Assembly: GCF_019703875.1 (NCBI RefSeq)
Contig: NZ_AP024110.1
Coordinates: 1,426,001-1,490,000 of the forward strand
Direction: 5' to 3'
From: Methyloradius palustris
Lineage (GTDB): Bacteria; Pseudomonadota; Gammaproteobacteria; Burkholderiales; Methylophilaceae
DNA: 64,000 bases
Positions 41,225 to 49,834 of this stretch are shown in pieces (within the stretch, counting starts at the first letter, position 1; each line of letters begins with the position of its first letter). The notes under the pieces are model-generated. The model searched no databases and had not been told where the DNA came from. It saw nothing but the letters and a program-made list of their open reading frames with translations. Position numbers and translations under genes: made by a program.

Positions 41225-43171
41225 TTAAGATATTTCCATATCAGTTAACACTTTAAATTTCAGTTCGAAATCTTTAGCTGGAATTGGTTTAGAAAATAAA
41301 TAACCCTGACCATAGTCGCACCCAGAAAGCACTAATAGGTTTAGCTGCTCCTGCGTTTCAATTCCTTCCGCGATGACTTTCATACCGAGCTTATGTGCCA
41401 TTAATATGATGACCTCACATAATGCTAAGTCAGATGGACTGCTACATATATTATTGGTGAAGGATTGATCAATTTTCAGATAATCCATTTCAAATTTGCG
41501 CAAGTAAGCCAATGATGAATAACCTGTTCCGAAGTCATCAATCGCAATCTGAATGCCTGCTTCCCTGTATTCGTTCAGTTGATTAATCACATCGGTTTTT
41601 GCATCCAGTAATAACCCTTCGGTAATCTCAATCACGATGCTATTACCTGGCAAGCCAAGTGTTGCCAAATAATCCAGCCATCCCGTGTGCTTTATGCCAC
41701 CTTTGAACTGTACGGGTGATTTATTGATACTGATCTGAAATGTCGGCCGTACTTCTCTCCACATAGCAGCTTGCTGGGCCGCTTCTTCAAACACCCAGTT
41801 GCCGATGTCTATGATCAGTCCTGTACTTTCTGCGAGCGGGATAAAATCCACAGGGCTTACCATGCCACGTACTGGATGTATCCAACGAATCAGGGCTTCT
41901 GCTTTATGCACATCCCCAGTAATCAAATCGACAATCGGTTGGTAATAAAGCTTGAATTCGTTCTTTTGTAATGCGCTACGCAGATCATTCACAAGGTGCA
42001 TACGTTTAGTGGCGACCTCTTGCAGCGAGGCTGTGAAATAGTTGTAACGGTTACGCCCTAGCAATTTAGCGGCATACATTGCCTGATCTGCATTACTTAG
42101 CAAGACTTCTACATCGGTACCATCCTCAGGGTAGGTACTAATGCCGATACTGCCAGTAATAAACACCTTGTCATTGCCCAATTGAAATGGTTGGGCTAGT
42201 TTGAAAAGCAATGCTTCAGCCGTCAGCTCAGCGGTAAATTCAGCATCTAGGTTATTCAATACAATTGTGAATTCATCGCCGCCTACGCGCGCCACCGTAT
42301 CAGTAACACGAACACAACTGCTCAAACGCTCACCAACCTCCTTTAGTAGTTGATTACCAATGAGATGGCCCAGCGTGTCATTTACTTCTTTGAACTTATC
42401 CAAATCCAGATACATGAGGGTAATCGATTGGCGTAGCCGCTTTGAGCGTTTAATATCTAAGGCGAAACGATCCAGAAACAATGCCCGATTTGGTAGCTGG
42501 GTGATCTGATCATAATTAGCTAACTGAAAATATTTCTCTTCAGACAGTTTACGTGCAGTGATATCAGTGTGAGTACCAATCACCCTAATTGGTTTACCTC
42601 CCAAAGCGCTACTGAACAACATGCCTCTGCTGAGCACCCATCTCCATGATCCATCAAAGCATAGCAAACGAAATTCAGAAGTTAAGACTGACATTTTCCC
42701 AGAGATAAAATCGTTGATGTTCTGACGAGCCAACTCTAAATCTTCTGGATGGATTAATTTTTGAGCATTTTCTAAGTCAGTATCGAGCATCTGCTCTGAA
42801 TAACCAAACATCTCTTTCCAGCGCACAGAGCGGATCACTTGATTGGTTTCTAGATCCCAATCCCATACCCCGTCACCTGGACCTTCCAGTACAAATTTCC
42901 AATTTTCAATACTTGAATTTAGCGAGAGCTGAGTTCTGGTTTGCTGCAATGTCTTACGAACCAAGAAATAAAGTAGAAAGGCTGTAATCAGTACATTCGC
43001 TATTCGTTTGTAATGCACGTAGCTGGCAAAACTATTCGTGTTTGGAAGTAAGTAGACAAACATGGGATCGCTAAAAAGTATCCAAAGTATTCCAACTAAT
43101 ATATAGAGGGAAACTATTCTTAAAGCGAATTGACGGTGTTTGTTTGTTTTGACTTCAGGGAATAAATTCAC
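41225..43171 (-). CDS. Membrane PAS-GGDEF-EAL protein
   Basis: A 648-aa c-di-GMP enzyme. Two membrane helices at the N terminus (~10-35 and 60-80) are followed by a PAS sensor (~95-215), GGDEF (RVGGDEFTIV intact, so diguanylate cyclase is possible) and EAL (KAEALIRW, DDFGTGYSSL intact, so phosphodiesterase is possible). The I-site RxxD lies in the region before GGDEF (SSCVRVTDTVA). I chose the GTG at 43171, since AAAGGA lies 8 bp upstream; a TTG at 43210 would add 13 residues. It may influence surface or pilus behaviour. Confidence 0.92.
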   Translation of the reverse strand: MNLFPEVKTNKHRQFALRIVSLYILVGILWILFSDPMFVYLLPNTNSFASYVHYKRIANVLITAFLLYFLVRKTLQQTRTQLSLNSSIENWKFVLEGPGDGVWDWDLETNQVIRSVRWKEMFGYSEQMLDTDLENAQKLIHPEDLELARQNINDFISGKMSVLTSEFRLLCFDGSWRWVLSRGMLFSSALGGKPIRVIGTHTDITARKLSEEKYFQLANYDQITQLPNRALFLDRFALDIKRSKRLRQSITLMYLDLDKFKEVNDTLGHLIGNQLLKEVGERLSSCVRVTDTVARVGGDEFTIVLNNLDAEFTAELTAEALLFKLAQPFQLGNDKVFITGSIGISTYPEDGTDVEVLLSNADQAMYAAKLLGRNRYNYFTASLQEVATKRMHLVNDLRSALQKNEFKLYYQPIVDLITGDVHKAEALIRWIHPVRGMVSPVDFIPLAESTGLIIDIGNWVFEEAAQQAAMWREVRPTFQISINKSPVQFKGGIKHTGWLDYLATLGLPGNSIVIEITEGLLLDAKTDVINQLNEYREAGIQIAIDDFGTGYSSLAYLRKFEMDYLKIDQSFTNNICSSPSDLALCEVIILMAHKLGMKVIAEGIETQEQLNLLVLSGCDYGQGYLFSKPIPAKDFELKFKVLTDMEIS

Positions 43172-43210
43172 TGCACAAATCCTTTCAGGCTTTAGTACAG
43201 CAATTCCCAA

Positions 43211-43621
43211 TAGACCTATCTAAAGCAGCCTAAAATAATGACTAGACAAATCTAAATAATTTTGAAATTACGCATGTCACAGTGATGATTAAACTATAAA
43301 GACAAAAGAGCGGCTACCACATATTAATTGTACAGTATGTTCGATACCGAACATATAAAACCATAAAATACATCTCGCTGATATTGTTGGGAGACAAAGT
43401 TAGCTGAATTCGCTTAAATTAAAAATCAGTATTGATGGAATTCTGACTGAAGCATTTAGAGTCTTTAAATGTCTGCTATTGGCCGAAAGCGGAAATTGGA
43501 AGTTTTAAAAAAATAGGCAGACTCATTCAATTAAGCGCTATCTTCTATGAAGCAGTCGTCTTGTTTTATAAGTATTGCTGAATAAAGATGACTTCCTAGA
43601 CGTTTGCCTAATTTTTGATTT
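43211..43621. other. AT-rich intergenic region with a short palindrome and a possible 32-aa frame
   Basis: TATGTTCG-N4-CGAACATA (43336-43355) is an 8-bp dyad ~165 bp before the GGDEF/EAL start. On the minus strand 43531-43629 reads TTG-initiated SENQKLGKRLGSHLYSAILI... (32 aa), which may be a small gene or remnant behind the antitoxin relic. Otherwise I see nothing coding. Confidence 0.4.
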
Positions 43622-43822
43622 TCAGACAACACCACCATAGGCAATGACACTCAAGATTCTTAGAACTTCACCTTTACCATTAGGCTGCTGCAATATTTTT
43701 GCAGGCGTGGTGCCCAAGGATCAAAGCTCTGTATTAAGCCATTTGTTGGCTTTTTCATCAGAGCCAAAAGCAATCATTCTGGCTGCTTTGACTTCGGAAT
43801 CTGTTGGTGGAGTATTGGGCAT
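43622..43822 (-). pseudogene. DUF2384-type (Xre/MbcA/ParS) antitoxin relic with in-frame stop
   Basis: Translating the minus strand from the ATG at 43822 gives MPNTPPTDSEVKAARM, then FGSDEKANKWLNTEL, a TGA (43721-43723), then LGTTPAKILQQPNGKGEVL and an end at 43622. This is the toxin-binding domain pattern of Xre/MbcA/ParS antitoxins (...FG..EKA..WL......LGG.TP..LL......V...L...). A TGA splits it at codon 34. A second possible lesion is an A-run just upstream: ATG-AGC-GAA-GTT would join by one base. No RES toxin gene is next to it. Confidence 0.6.
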
Positions 43823-43864
43823 CATTTTTGAGTATCTTGAACAACTTCGCTCATCATCTGTTGC

Positions 43865-44086
43865 CTAAAACAAGGTTGTCTTTTTCAAGAGCTTCCCTTT
43901 AGGAAGAAACGGCGTAGCTTGCTCTCGTATCCATTTGATATCAGCGCTAGTTAATGGTCCATCGTCAGGCTCGTAAGATACGATACGAGACTCGTTGATT
44001 GACTCCCCCTTATCAAGCGCTTGAGCAATCGCCCTGCCACTGGCGAAAAAGTCTTCTGTGGTTTCTTCGATGATTTTGGTCTTCAT
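43865..44086 (-). CDS. Small unknown protein (73 aa)
   Basis: A 73-aa soluble protein (MKTKIIEETTEDFFASGRAIAQALDKGE ... LTSADIKWIREQATPFLPKG). It resembles the N-terminal part of small HTH-type regulators linked to toxin-antitoxin loci, but this is an impression. It lies directly upstream of the DUF2384-type relic on the same strand, so both may be parts of one decayed locus. No strong ribosome site. Confidence 0.5.
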   Translation of the reverse strand: MKTKIIEETTEDFFASGRAIAQALDKGESINESRIVSYEPDDGPLTSADIKWIREQATPFLPKGKLLKKTTLF

Positions 44087-44182
44087 ATTTTCTATTACAT
44101 GGAAATCTATTAATCTAGCTTAGCTAAATATGAATAAAAAGTCTTGTGTAACAGGTGAAAAAGGGCGTAGCTCAAATTTAAA

Positions 44183-44860
44183 TCAACGCTTTTTAATATT
44201 GTTTTGAATATCGTTAATCACCTTGGCAGCCCATTCTTTGCCACCCAGACCAAAAGCCAAGGCTAGCGCCAGGAAGATTGCGCCAAACACAATCACAAAT
44301 AATGAAGTCAGCAATTGCGTGCCAATATCCAGTTGCTCAAGGGCAACGAATAAAGCAAATATCTGGATGCCGTATTCCACTGAGGTGCTGATCGCCAATG
44401 CCCCTTCTAGCTTGATGCTGTGCAACCAGGCGAATACAAGGCGGTTTACAAAGCGGGCAAGCAAAGTACCAAATATAAGCACTAATATTGCAACAATGAT
44501 TCTTGGCAGGTAATTGGCCAAGTGATGCAGCATTTGCGCAACTTCGGTCAGGCCGAGGATATTGGCGCCTGTGATGATGAATAGCAGTATGACCAGCCAA
44601 TACACAATGTGGCCAATAATGGCACTTAATGTAAGGTCAAATTCGCCATGCTCTAAAAAGGCTTCTAACCCTGAACGATCTGCAAATTTATCGAAATTCG
44701 CTAGCTCTAACACACGCTTGACAGCAATACATGCCAATTTGGCGCAGATCCAGCCAAATATCAGGATAATGACAACGGCTAGTAACTTAGGGAAAAACGT
44801 AACGACCTGACCCCAAAATTGATTTATAGATGCAAGAAATACATCAATCTGATATTGCAT
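44183..44860 (-). CDS. CmpX-like conserved transmembrane-helix protein
   Basis: A 225-aa inner-membrane protein with about five hydrophobic helices and repeated Gly-rich pore-like segments (IILIFGWICAKLA, LVLIFGTLLARFVNRLV, IVFGAIFLALALAFGLGGKEWA). This is the pattern of the CmpX/conserved TM helix family related to small mechanosensitive channels. The C terminus ends in a basic tail. CmpX influences envelope stress and c-di-GMP in Pseudomonas; here the function is unproven. Confidence 0.85.
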   Translation of the reverse strand: MQYQIDVFLASINQFWGQVVTFFPKLLAVVIILIFGWICAKLACIAVKRVLELANFDKFADRSGLEAFLEHGEFDLTLSAIIGHIVYWLVILLFIITGANILGLTEVAQMLHHLANYLPRIIVAILVLIFGTLLARFVNRLVFAWLHSIKLEGALAISTSVEYGIQIFALFVALEQLDIGTQLLTSLFVIVFGAIFLALALAFGLGGKEWAAKVINDIQNNIKKR

Positions 44861-45218
44861 TATGACCTCCTATGTTTGATGCGGGCTGCTGAGACTACCC
44901 CTTAGAATAAAACCTTGAGAATAAACTCTGCACAATTAATTATTAACTACTTCTCGTGCCTTAGATGCTTAAACTTATTCTGTATCAAAACACAGACTAC
45001 CGCAATAAAATTACAGTAAATATCTACTAAATTACATTAGTATATTTCATTAATTTAATGATTATATTAACTATATTTTAATAAATAAAATAGAAATTAA
45101 AATGCAAACAGCCACATAAAATCAAGTTTTATGTGGCTGTTTATCAAGATATACCAGCAGATTATTCGACTTAATCCGCCCCCTTATCCAATTAACTTCG
45201 GCTAACGTTGAACGCTTA
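44861..45218. other. AT-rich intergenic region holding the msrA terminator
   Basis: About 360 bases. The only clear feature is the terminator-like repeat at 45106-45142. The remainder is A/T homopolymer-rich without a supported reading frame. It probably includes the promoter of the CmpX-like gene near 44870-44990. Confidence 0.5.
45106..45142 (-). terminator. Terminator of msrBA (16-bp perfect hairpin)
   Basis: AAACAGCCACATAAAA and TTTTATGTGGCTGTTT flank a 5-nt loop. On the minus strand it is followed by a T-rich tail, about 75 bp after the msrA stop. Confidence 0.75.
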
Positions 45219-45932
45219 TTAGATGTTTACTTCTTTAAGCGTTATCGCTTGATCTTGATACAAACCAGGCAATACCTTCTTTAAATTATTCACTTTCGGT
45301 ATGTCATTAATCACTATGTACGGATAGCTTGGGTTATTCACCAAAAAGTCCTGATGGTAATCTTCAGCTGGGTAAAACGCTTTCAAAGGGTCAACGCGCG
45401 TCACTATTGGGCTGCGGAATAACTTTGCCTTATCTAGTTGGGCAATATAGGCAACTGCGATCTTTTTCTGAGTATCGTCTGCATAAAATATATTTGAGCG
45501 ATATTGCGTGCCGCTGTCTGGGCCTTGGCGGTTAAGCAAGGTTGGATCATGCGCCACTGAAAAATAGACTTGCAAAATCTCACCATAACTGACCACCTTA
45601 GGGTCAAAAATCACCTGCACAGATTCAGCATGGCCTGTAGTACCTGTACTCACGCTGTGGTAATCCGCTTTTGACTGGTCACCGCCTGAGTAGCCTGAAA
45701 GCACTTTGCGAACGCCATGTACGTGTTGATATACGCCCTGCACTCCCCAAAAACAACCACCCGCCAATACTGCGGTTTGCAATGCGCCTGCAGCTTTTGG
45801 GTTATCCAAAGTAGGCAATGGTATAGCTACTGCTGGTTCTACCGCTTTGGCTGACTGCAAAACACCCAGGAAAAGCGCGCTGCATATAACTGCCACGATT
45901 AAAGTCGTGGTACTGAATCTCTTAAAAAACAT
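45219..45932 (-). CDS. msrA: Exported peptide-methionine (S)-S-oxide reductase
   Basis: A 237-aa MsrA with an N-terminal signal peptide (FSTTTLIVAVICSALFLGVLQSAKA). The active-site block is LAGGCFWGVQGVYQHV, with the catalytic Cys in GCFWG. GYSGGDQSKADYHSVSTGTTGHAE is the substrate region, and a C-terminal part YPAEDYHQDFL follows. The leader implies periplasmic repair of oxidised Met. Ribosome site TAGGAGAC. It follows msrB by 30 bp on the same strand. Confidence 0.94.
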   Translation of the reverse strand: MFFKRFSTTTLIVAVICSALFLGVLQSAKAVEPAVAIPLPTLDNPKAAGALQTAVLAGGCFWGVQGVYQHVHGVRKVLSGYSGGDQSKADYHSVSTGTTGHAESVQVIFDPKVVSYGEILQVYFSVAHDPTLLNRQGPDSGTQYRSNIFYADDTQKKIAVAYIAQLDKAKLFRSPIVTRVDPLKAFYPAEDYHQDFLVNNPSYPYIVINDIPKVNNLKKVLPGLYQDQAITLKEVNI

Positions 45933-45962
45933 GATTTGTCTCCTAAACTGCTTGTTTGTTAA

Positions 45963-46565
45963 TTAGGCTGCAATAAAACGAAGCGAGGCTGAGTTCATGC
46001 AATAGCGCAGGCCTGTGGGTTTGGGGCCATCGTTAAATACATGGCCGAGATGTGAGTCGCAGCGCGCACATGAAACGGCTGTGCGGGTGAAGCCGAAGCT
46101 GCTATCGGTCGTTTCTACCACGTTGATGGATGAAAGTGGCTTCCAATAACTTGGCCAGCCAGTACCTGAATCAAACTTAGTTTGTGCATCAAACAAGGCA
46201 GTATCACAGCAGATGCAACGATAGATACCTGCAGCATGGTTATCCCAATACTTGCCTGTAAATGCGCGCTCAGTACCCGACTCACGGGTAACGTAATAAA
46301 TCTCGGATGGCAACTGTTTGCGCCATTCAGCCTCGGTCTTAACGACACGAGCGACCTCTACCTTACCTTGGCTTTTGCCCGCATCGGAGAAGTTTTCTAT
46401 AGTGAGCGTGGCGCTGGGTTTAGCAGTAGAAGTAGCGGCGATGACGCCAGTAGAAACTGCGGATGCGGCTAACAGACCCAGGCCTGCAGTCTTGAAAAAC
46501 AGGCGACGCTTATTTAAGGCATCTAATAATGGGTGTTCAGTACGGTTTTTTTGATTTGCATGCAT
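45963..46565 (-). CDS. msrB: Exported peptide-methionine (R)-S-oxide reductase
   Basis: A 200-aa MsrB with a Tat-like leader NKRRLFFKTAGLGLLAASA. Two CxxC zinc pairs are visible, YRCICCDTALFD and SCARCDSHLGHVF, and the catalytic Cys is in GLRYCMNSASL. The N-terminal extension before the twin Arg is long (18 aa). With msrA it forms a two-gene unit for Met-R and Met-S oxide repair, probably both outside the cytoplasm. Confidence 0.93.
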   Translation of the reverse strand: MHANQKNRTEHPLLDALNKRRLFFKTAGLGLLAASAVSTGVIAATSTAKPSATLTIENFSDAGKSQGKVEVARVVKTEAEWRKQLPSEIYYVTRESGTERAFTGKYWDNHAAGIYRCICCDTALFDAQTKFDSGTGWPSYWKPLSSINVVETTDSSFGFTRTAVSCARCDSHLGHVFNDGPKPTGLRYCMNSASLRFIAA

Positions 46566-46737
46566 GTTGCTCTCCAGTGAATTACTAGTGCTTTAAGCCT
46601 ATTCGCTTAAAACTTAGTCGCCAGAGAGTGAGTTGCCTTACAAACTAATCAACTTATTCTCTCTAGCTGCATAATCGGGCGATATGAGTGCTAGAGAGCT
46701 AAGCACGGTATTTAGTTCTGGTTTGTGCTACAGGTGC

Positions 46738-47667
46738 TTACTTGGGAAGAGCCTTGAGTGCGCTACTGATTTGTTCACTCAGCCCTTTTGCACCAATATC
46801 AGAGCTGATTTTCTGCGCATCAAGCAGGAGCGGTTTAGCATCTGCTGGTTTTTGATTAGCGATTTTGTTTAATGCCAGGTAATACTCAGACTTGGCCTCC
46901 CAATAGGCGCCGCCATTATCTCTGCTTAACTTGAGGGTTTTATTGATGTATTTTTCGGCATTTACATAGTTACCCGCCGTTGTATAAATGGCACCTAACT
47001 CCAGACCTGCATTGGCATATTGATCCAAATCGCCAGCTTGCTCTTGCATCAGGTACGCCTTGATTTGATACTCTATCGCCTTGTCATAATTTGCCATTAA
47101 CTTATAAGTAGCAGCTATACGCTCAAAGCCATCTGCACGCTCATTATCATTAGCAGCAAGCTTGCTGCCAGCAAGGTAACTATCTAAGCCCTTCTGCAAT
47201 TGATTGGCTGCTAAAAAATTGTCACCAAGTAAATTCAGGTTGGTGCGCTCAAGGTAATTGTTTTTCTCAGATTGGCTAATTGCCAGACTTTTTTCATAAG
47301 TGGATTGCGCTTCGCTATATTGCTTAGTATTTTTTTGCACGTTACCGATGAGGGTTAAGGCAATAATATGTTCAAGTGGGATTTGAGATAAGGCCTCTGC
47401 TGAATTCAGTGCTGCAAGCGCTTCTTGATATTGCCCCAAGACATTAAGCGCGCGGCCTTTGCAGAGTAGCGCTGCACGACTGTCTTTGTCTTGCGCGAGC
47501 ACTTTATTTGCAGACTCTAATGCGGTATTGGCTTCATCTTCTGCAAAAGCCTTATTACAAACGCTAAACTGGCTGGCGGTGTCACTCGAGCTCTCTGCAG
47601 CATAGGTGTTAACTGAGAGAAAACCACTGCAAACAAGAAAACTCATCAAGGCAAAACGTGAAAACAT
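46738..47667 (-). CDS. Exported TPR protein
   Basis: A 309-aa protein with a Sec signal peptide (cleavage near NTYAA|ES) and about six TPR-like helical pairs, for example ALLCKGRALNVLGQYQEALAALN and YDKAIEYQIKAYLMQ. TPRs mediate protein contacts. The gene is 80 bp after ligA on the same strand with no clear link to it. No catalytic motif seen. Confidence 0.85.
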   Translation of the reverse strand: MFSRFALMSFLVCSGFLSVNTYAAESSSDTASQFSVCNKAFAEDEANTALESANKVLAQDKDSRAALLCKGRALNVLGQYQEALAALNSAEALSQIPLEHIIALTLIGNVQKNTKQYSEAQSTYEKSLAISQSEKNNYLERTNLNLLGDNFLAANQLQKGLDSYLAGSKLAANDNERADGFERIAATYKLMANYDKAIEYQIKAYLMQEQAGDLDQYANAGLELGAIYTTAGNYVNAEKYINKTLKLSRDNGGAYWEAKSEYYLALNKIANQKPADAKPLLLDAQKISSDIGAKGLSEQISSALKALPK

Positions 47668-47746
47668 ACGATCTCCAGAAATTTATGATTATTAATTGTG
47701 GGGGGTTGTAACTATGGTCTATATGACTGAGCGCTGGTGGACAAGT

Positions 47747-49822
47747 TTAGCTAAGTAACTCTAATAACGCAGATTCATCAATAATGATGACACCCAGCTC
47801 TTCTGCTTTGGTTAGTTTGCTGCCCGCCTCCGCCCCTGCTACTACATAGTCTGTTTTTTTGGAGACGCTGCCGCTGACTTTGGCGCCAGCCGCCTCCAGC
47901 ATTTCTTTTGCTTGGTCACGTGAGAGTGTCGGCAGAGTACCCGTCAGCACAAAGGTCTTGCCAGCCAACGCACCTGAAGTACTTGATGTACCTGCGCTAT
48001 CTTGCCAGTGAATGCCTGCCGCAATGAGTTTTGCAATGACTTCACGGTTATGGCTTTCAGCAAAGAATTGCTCAATCGATTCCGCAACGATCGGCCCAAT
48101 ATCAGGCACTTGTTGCAGGCTATCAATATCAGCATCAAGTACCGCATTGATATTGCCATAGTAGCGCGCTAGGTCTTTAGCAGTAGCTTCGCCAACATTG
48201 CGTATGCCAAGCCCATAGATAAAGCGTGCCAGTGTGGTTTTCTTGCTGTGATTAAGGGCATCAATAATGTTCTGCGCAGACTTTTCAGCCATGCGATCAA
48301 GGCTCGAGAGCGTGGACAAATCCAGGCTATAAATATCGGCCAGACTATGTACTAAGCCAGCATCAACCAGTTGATCCACCAGCTTCTCACCCAAACCCTC
48401 TATATCTACCGCACGGCGCGAGGCAAAGTGCAATATGGCCTGCTTGCGCTGGGCTGGGCAGAACAGGCCACCAGTACAACGCGCTACCGATTCATCTTCT
48501 TGGCGTACTACATGGGAACCACATACAGGGCATGCGTAGTTAATGGATGCTAGCAGATTGAATTTGATACTAGCCGCAGGGCGTTTTTCCAGTACCACAC
48601 TGACGACTTCAGGGATCACATCCCCTGCCCTGCGCACGCTAACGGTATCGCCAACCCGCACATCTTTACGATCAATCTCGTCCTGATTATGCAGCGTAGC
48701 ATTCGTGACGGTAACGCCGCCCACAAACACTGGGGTTAATCTGGCAACTGGCGTAATCGCCCCTGTACGACCAACTTGCACTTCAATCGCCTGCACTACA
48801 GTCAAGGCTTCTTGCGCTGGAAACTTATGCGCAATCGCCCAGCGCGGTGCGCGCGACACAAAACCCAATTCATTTTGCTGATTGAATGCGTTGACCTTAT
48901 ACACCACCCCATCAATATCAAATGGCAACGCATTCCGCTTGTTACCTATGGCCTGATAATAGCTGAGCAGCCCCTGTAAACCCTTCACCGTAAGGCGCTC
49001 AGCACAGACAGGCAGTCGCAAGCTTTCGAGATAATCCATAGCGCTACTATGCGTAGTTAATACAGGCACGCCTTCTGCGGCGCCCAATCCATAAGCGAAG
49101 AACGTGAGTGGTCGGCTAGCCGTAATTTTTGGGTCTAACTGGCGCAGGCTACCAGCCGCCGCATTACGTGGGTTGGCAAACAGCTTTTCACCTCGTGACT
49201 CTTGGTCACGATTCAGCTTTTCGAAGTCACGCTTTAATATCAAAACTTCGCCACGCACTTCCAGCAACTTCGGCGGCTTATCAGTCATCAGCTTTTGAGG
49301 GATGGCGCGAATGGTACGCAAATTATGAGTGACATTTTCGCCTGAATAGCCGTCACCACGGGTTGCGCCCTGCACAAACACGCCATCTTCATAACGTAAA
49401 GTCAGCGCTAAACCATCAAACTTGGGCTCTACCGCGTAATTGACTTCTTCAATGCCCAAGCTGTCGCGAATGCGTTTATCAAAAGCCGCCAATTCGCTTT
49501 CTTCAAACGCATTGTTGAGGGAAAGCATAGGCGTATTGTGGGTAACGGAATCAAACGCCTTCAAGGCCGCCCCACCTACGCGCTGGGTGGGTGAATCTGA
49601 AGTGATCAGGTCTGGATGATGGGTTTCAAGCGCTTGCAGTTCGCGAAACAGCCTGTCGTATTCGCTGTCTGGCACGCTAGGCGCATCCAGTACGTAATAT
49701 TGATAATCGTGATGACGAATCTCATCACGCAAAGCGTTTATCTGTTGCTCAATACTGACAGGTGCGGAATCTGAGAACAGGCTTGTTTGCTCATTCCCAA
49801 GATTTGGGTTGCTGGTGACCAT
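47747..49822 (-). CDS. ligA: NAD-dependent DNA ligase
   Basis: A 691-aa replicative ligase that seals nicks with NAD+. Order: Ia domain (YYVLDAPSVPDSEYDRL), adenylation domain with AVEPKFDGLALTLRYEDG holding the nucleotidyl Lys, and OB fold. A Zn finger (CPVCGSHVV ... CTGGLFCPAQRKQ), HhH motifs (around GLGIRNVGEATAK) and a C-terminal BRCT (TFVLTGTLPTLSRDQAKEML) follow. All parts are intact and of usual length. It follows zipA by 12 bp. Confidence 0.97.
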   Translation of the reverse strand: MVTSNPNLGNEQTSLFSDSAPVSIEQQINALRDEIRHHDYQYYVLDAPSVPDSEYDRLFRELQALETHHPDLITSDSPTQRVGGAALKAFDSVTHNTPMLSLNNAFEESELAAFDKRIRDSLGIEEVNYAVEPKFDGLALTLRYEDGVFVQGATRGDGYSGENVTHNLRTIRAIPQKLMTDKPPKLLEVRGEVLILKRDFEKLNRDQESRGEKLFANPRNAAAGSLRQLDPKITASRPLTFFAYGLGAAEGVPVLTTHSSAMDYLESLRLPVCAERLTVKGLQGLLSYYQAIGNKRNALPFDIDGVVYKVNAFNQQNELGFVSRAPRWAIAHKFPAQEALTVVQAIEVQVGRTGAITPVARLTPVFVGGVTVTNATLHNQDEIDRKDVRVGDTVSVRRAGDVIPEVVSVVLEKRPAASIKFNLLASINYACPVCGSHVVRQEDESVARCTGGLFCPAQRKQAILHFASRRAVDIEGLGEKLVDQLVDAGLVHSLADIYSLDLSTLSSLDRMAEKSAQNIIDALNHSKKTTLARFIYGLGIRNVGEATAKDLARYYGNINAVLDADIDSLQQVPDIGPIVAESIEQFFAESHNREVIAKLIAAGIHWQDSAGTSSTSGALAGKTFVLTGTLPTLSRDQAKEMLEAAGAKVSGSVSKKTDYVVAGAEAGSKLTKAEELGVIIIDESALLELLS

Positions 49823-49834
49823 TGTTGAGAATAA

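Noticed and set aside
43644..43868. A 74-aa plus-strand frame
   Set aside because: It is antisense to the DUF2384-like relic, which has a clear family pattern on the minus strand; the plus frame has none.
46684..46872. A 62-aa plus-strand frame
   Set aside because: It overlaps the end of the TPR gene antisense and has no support.
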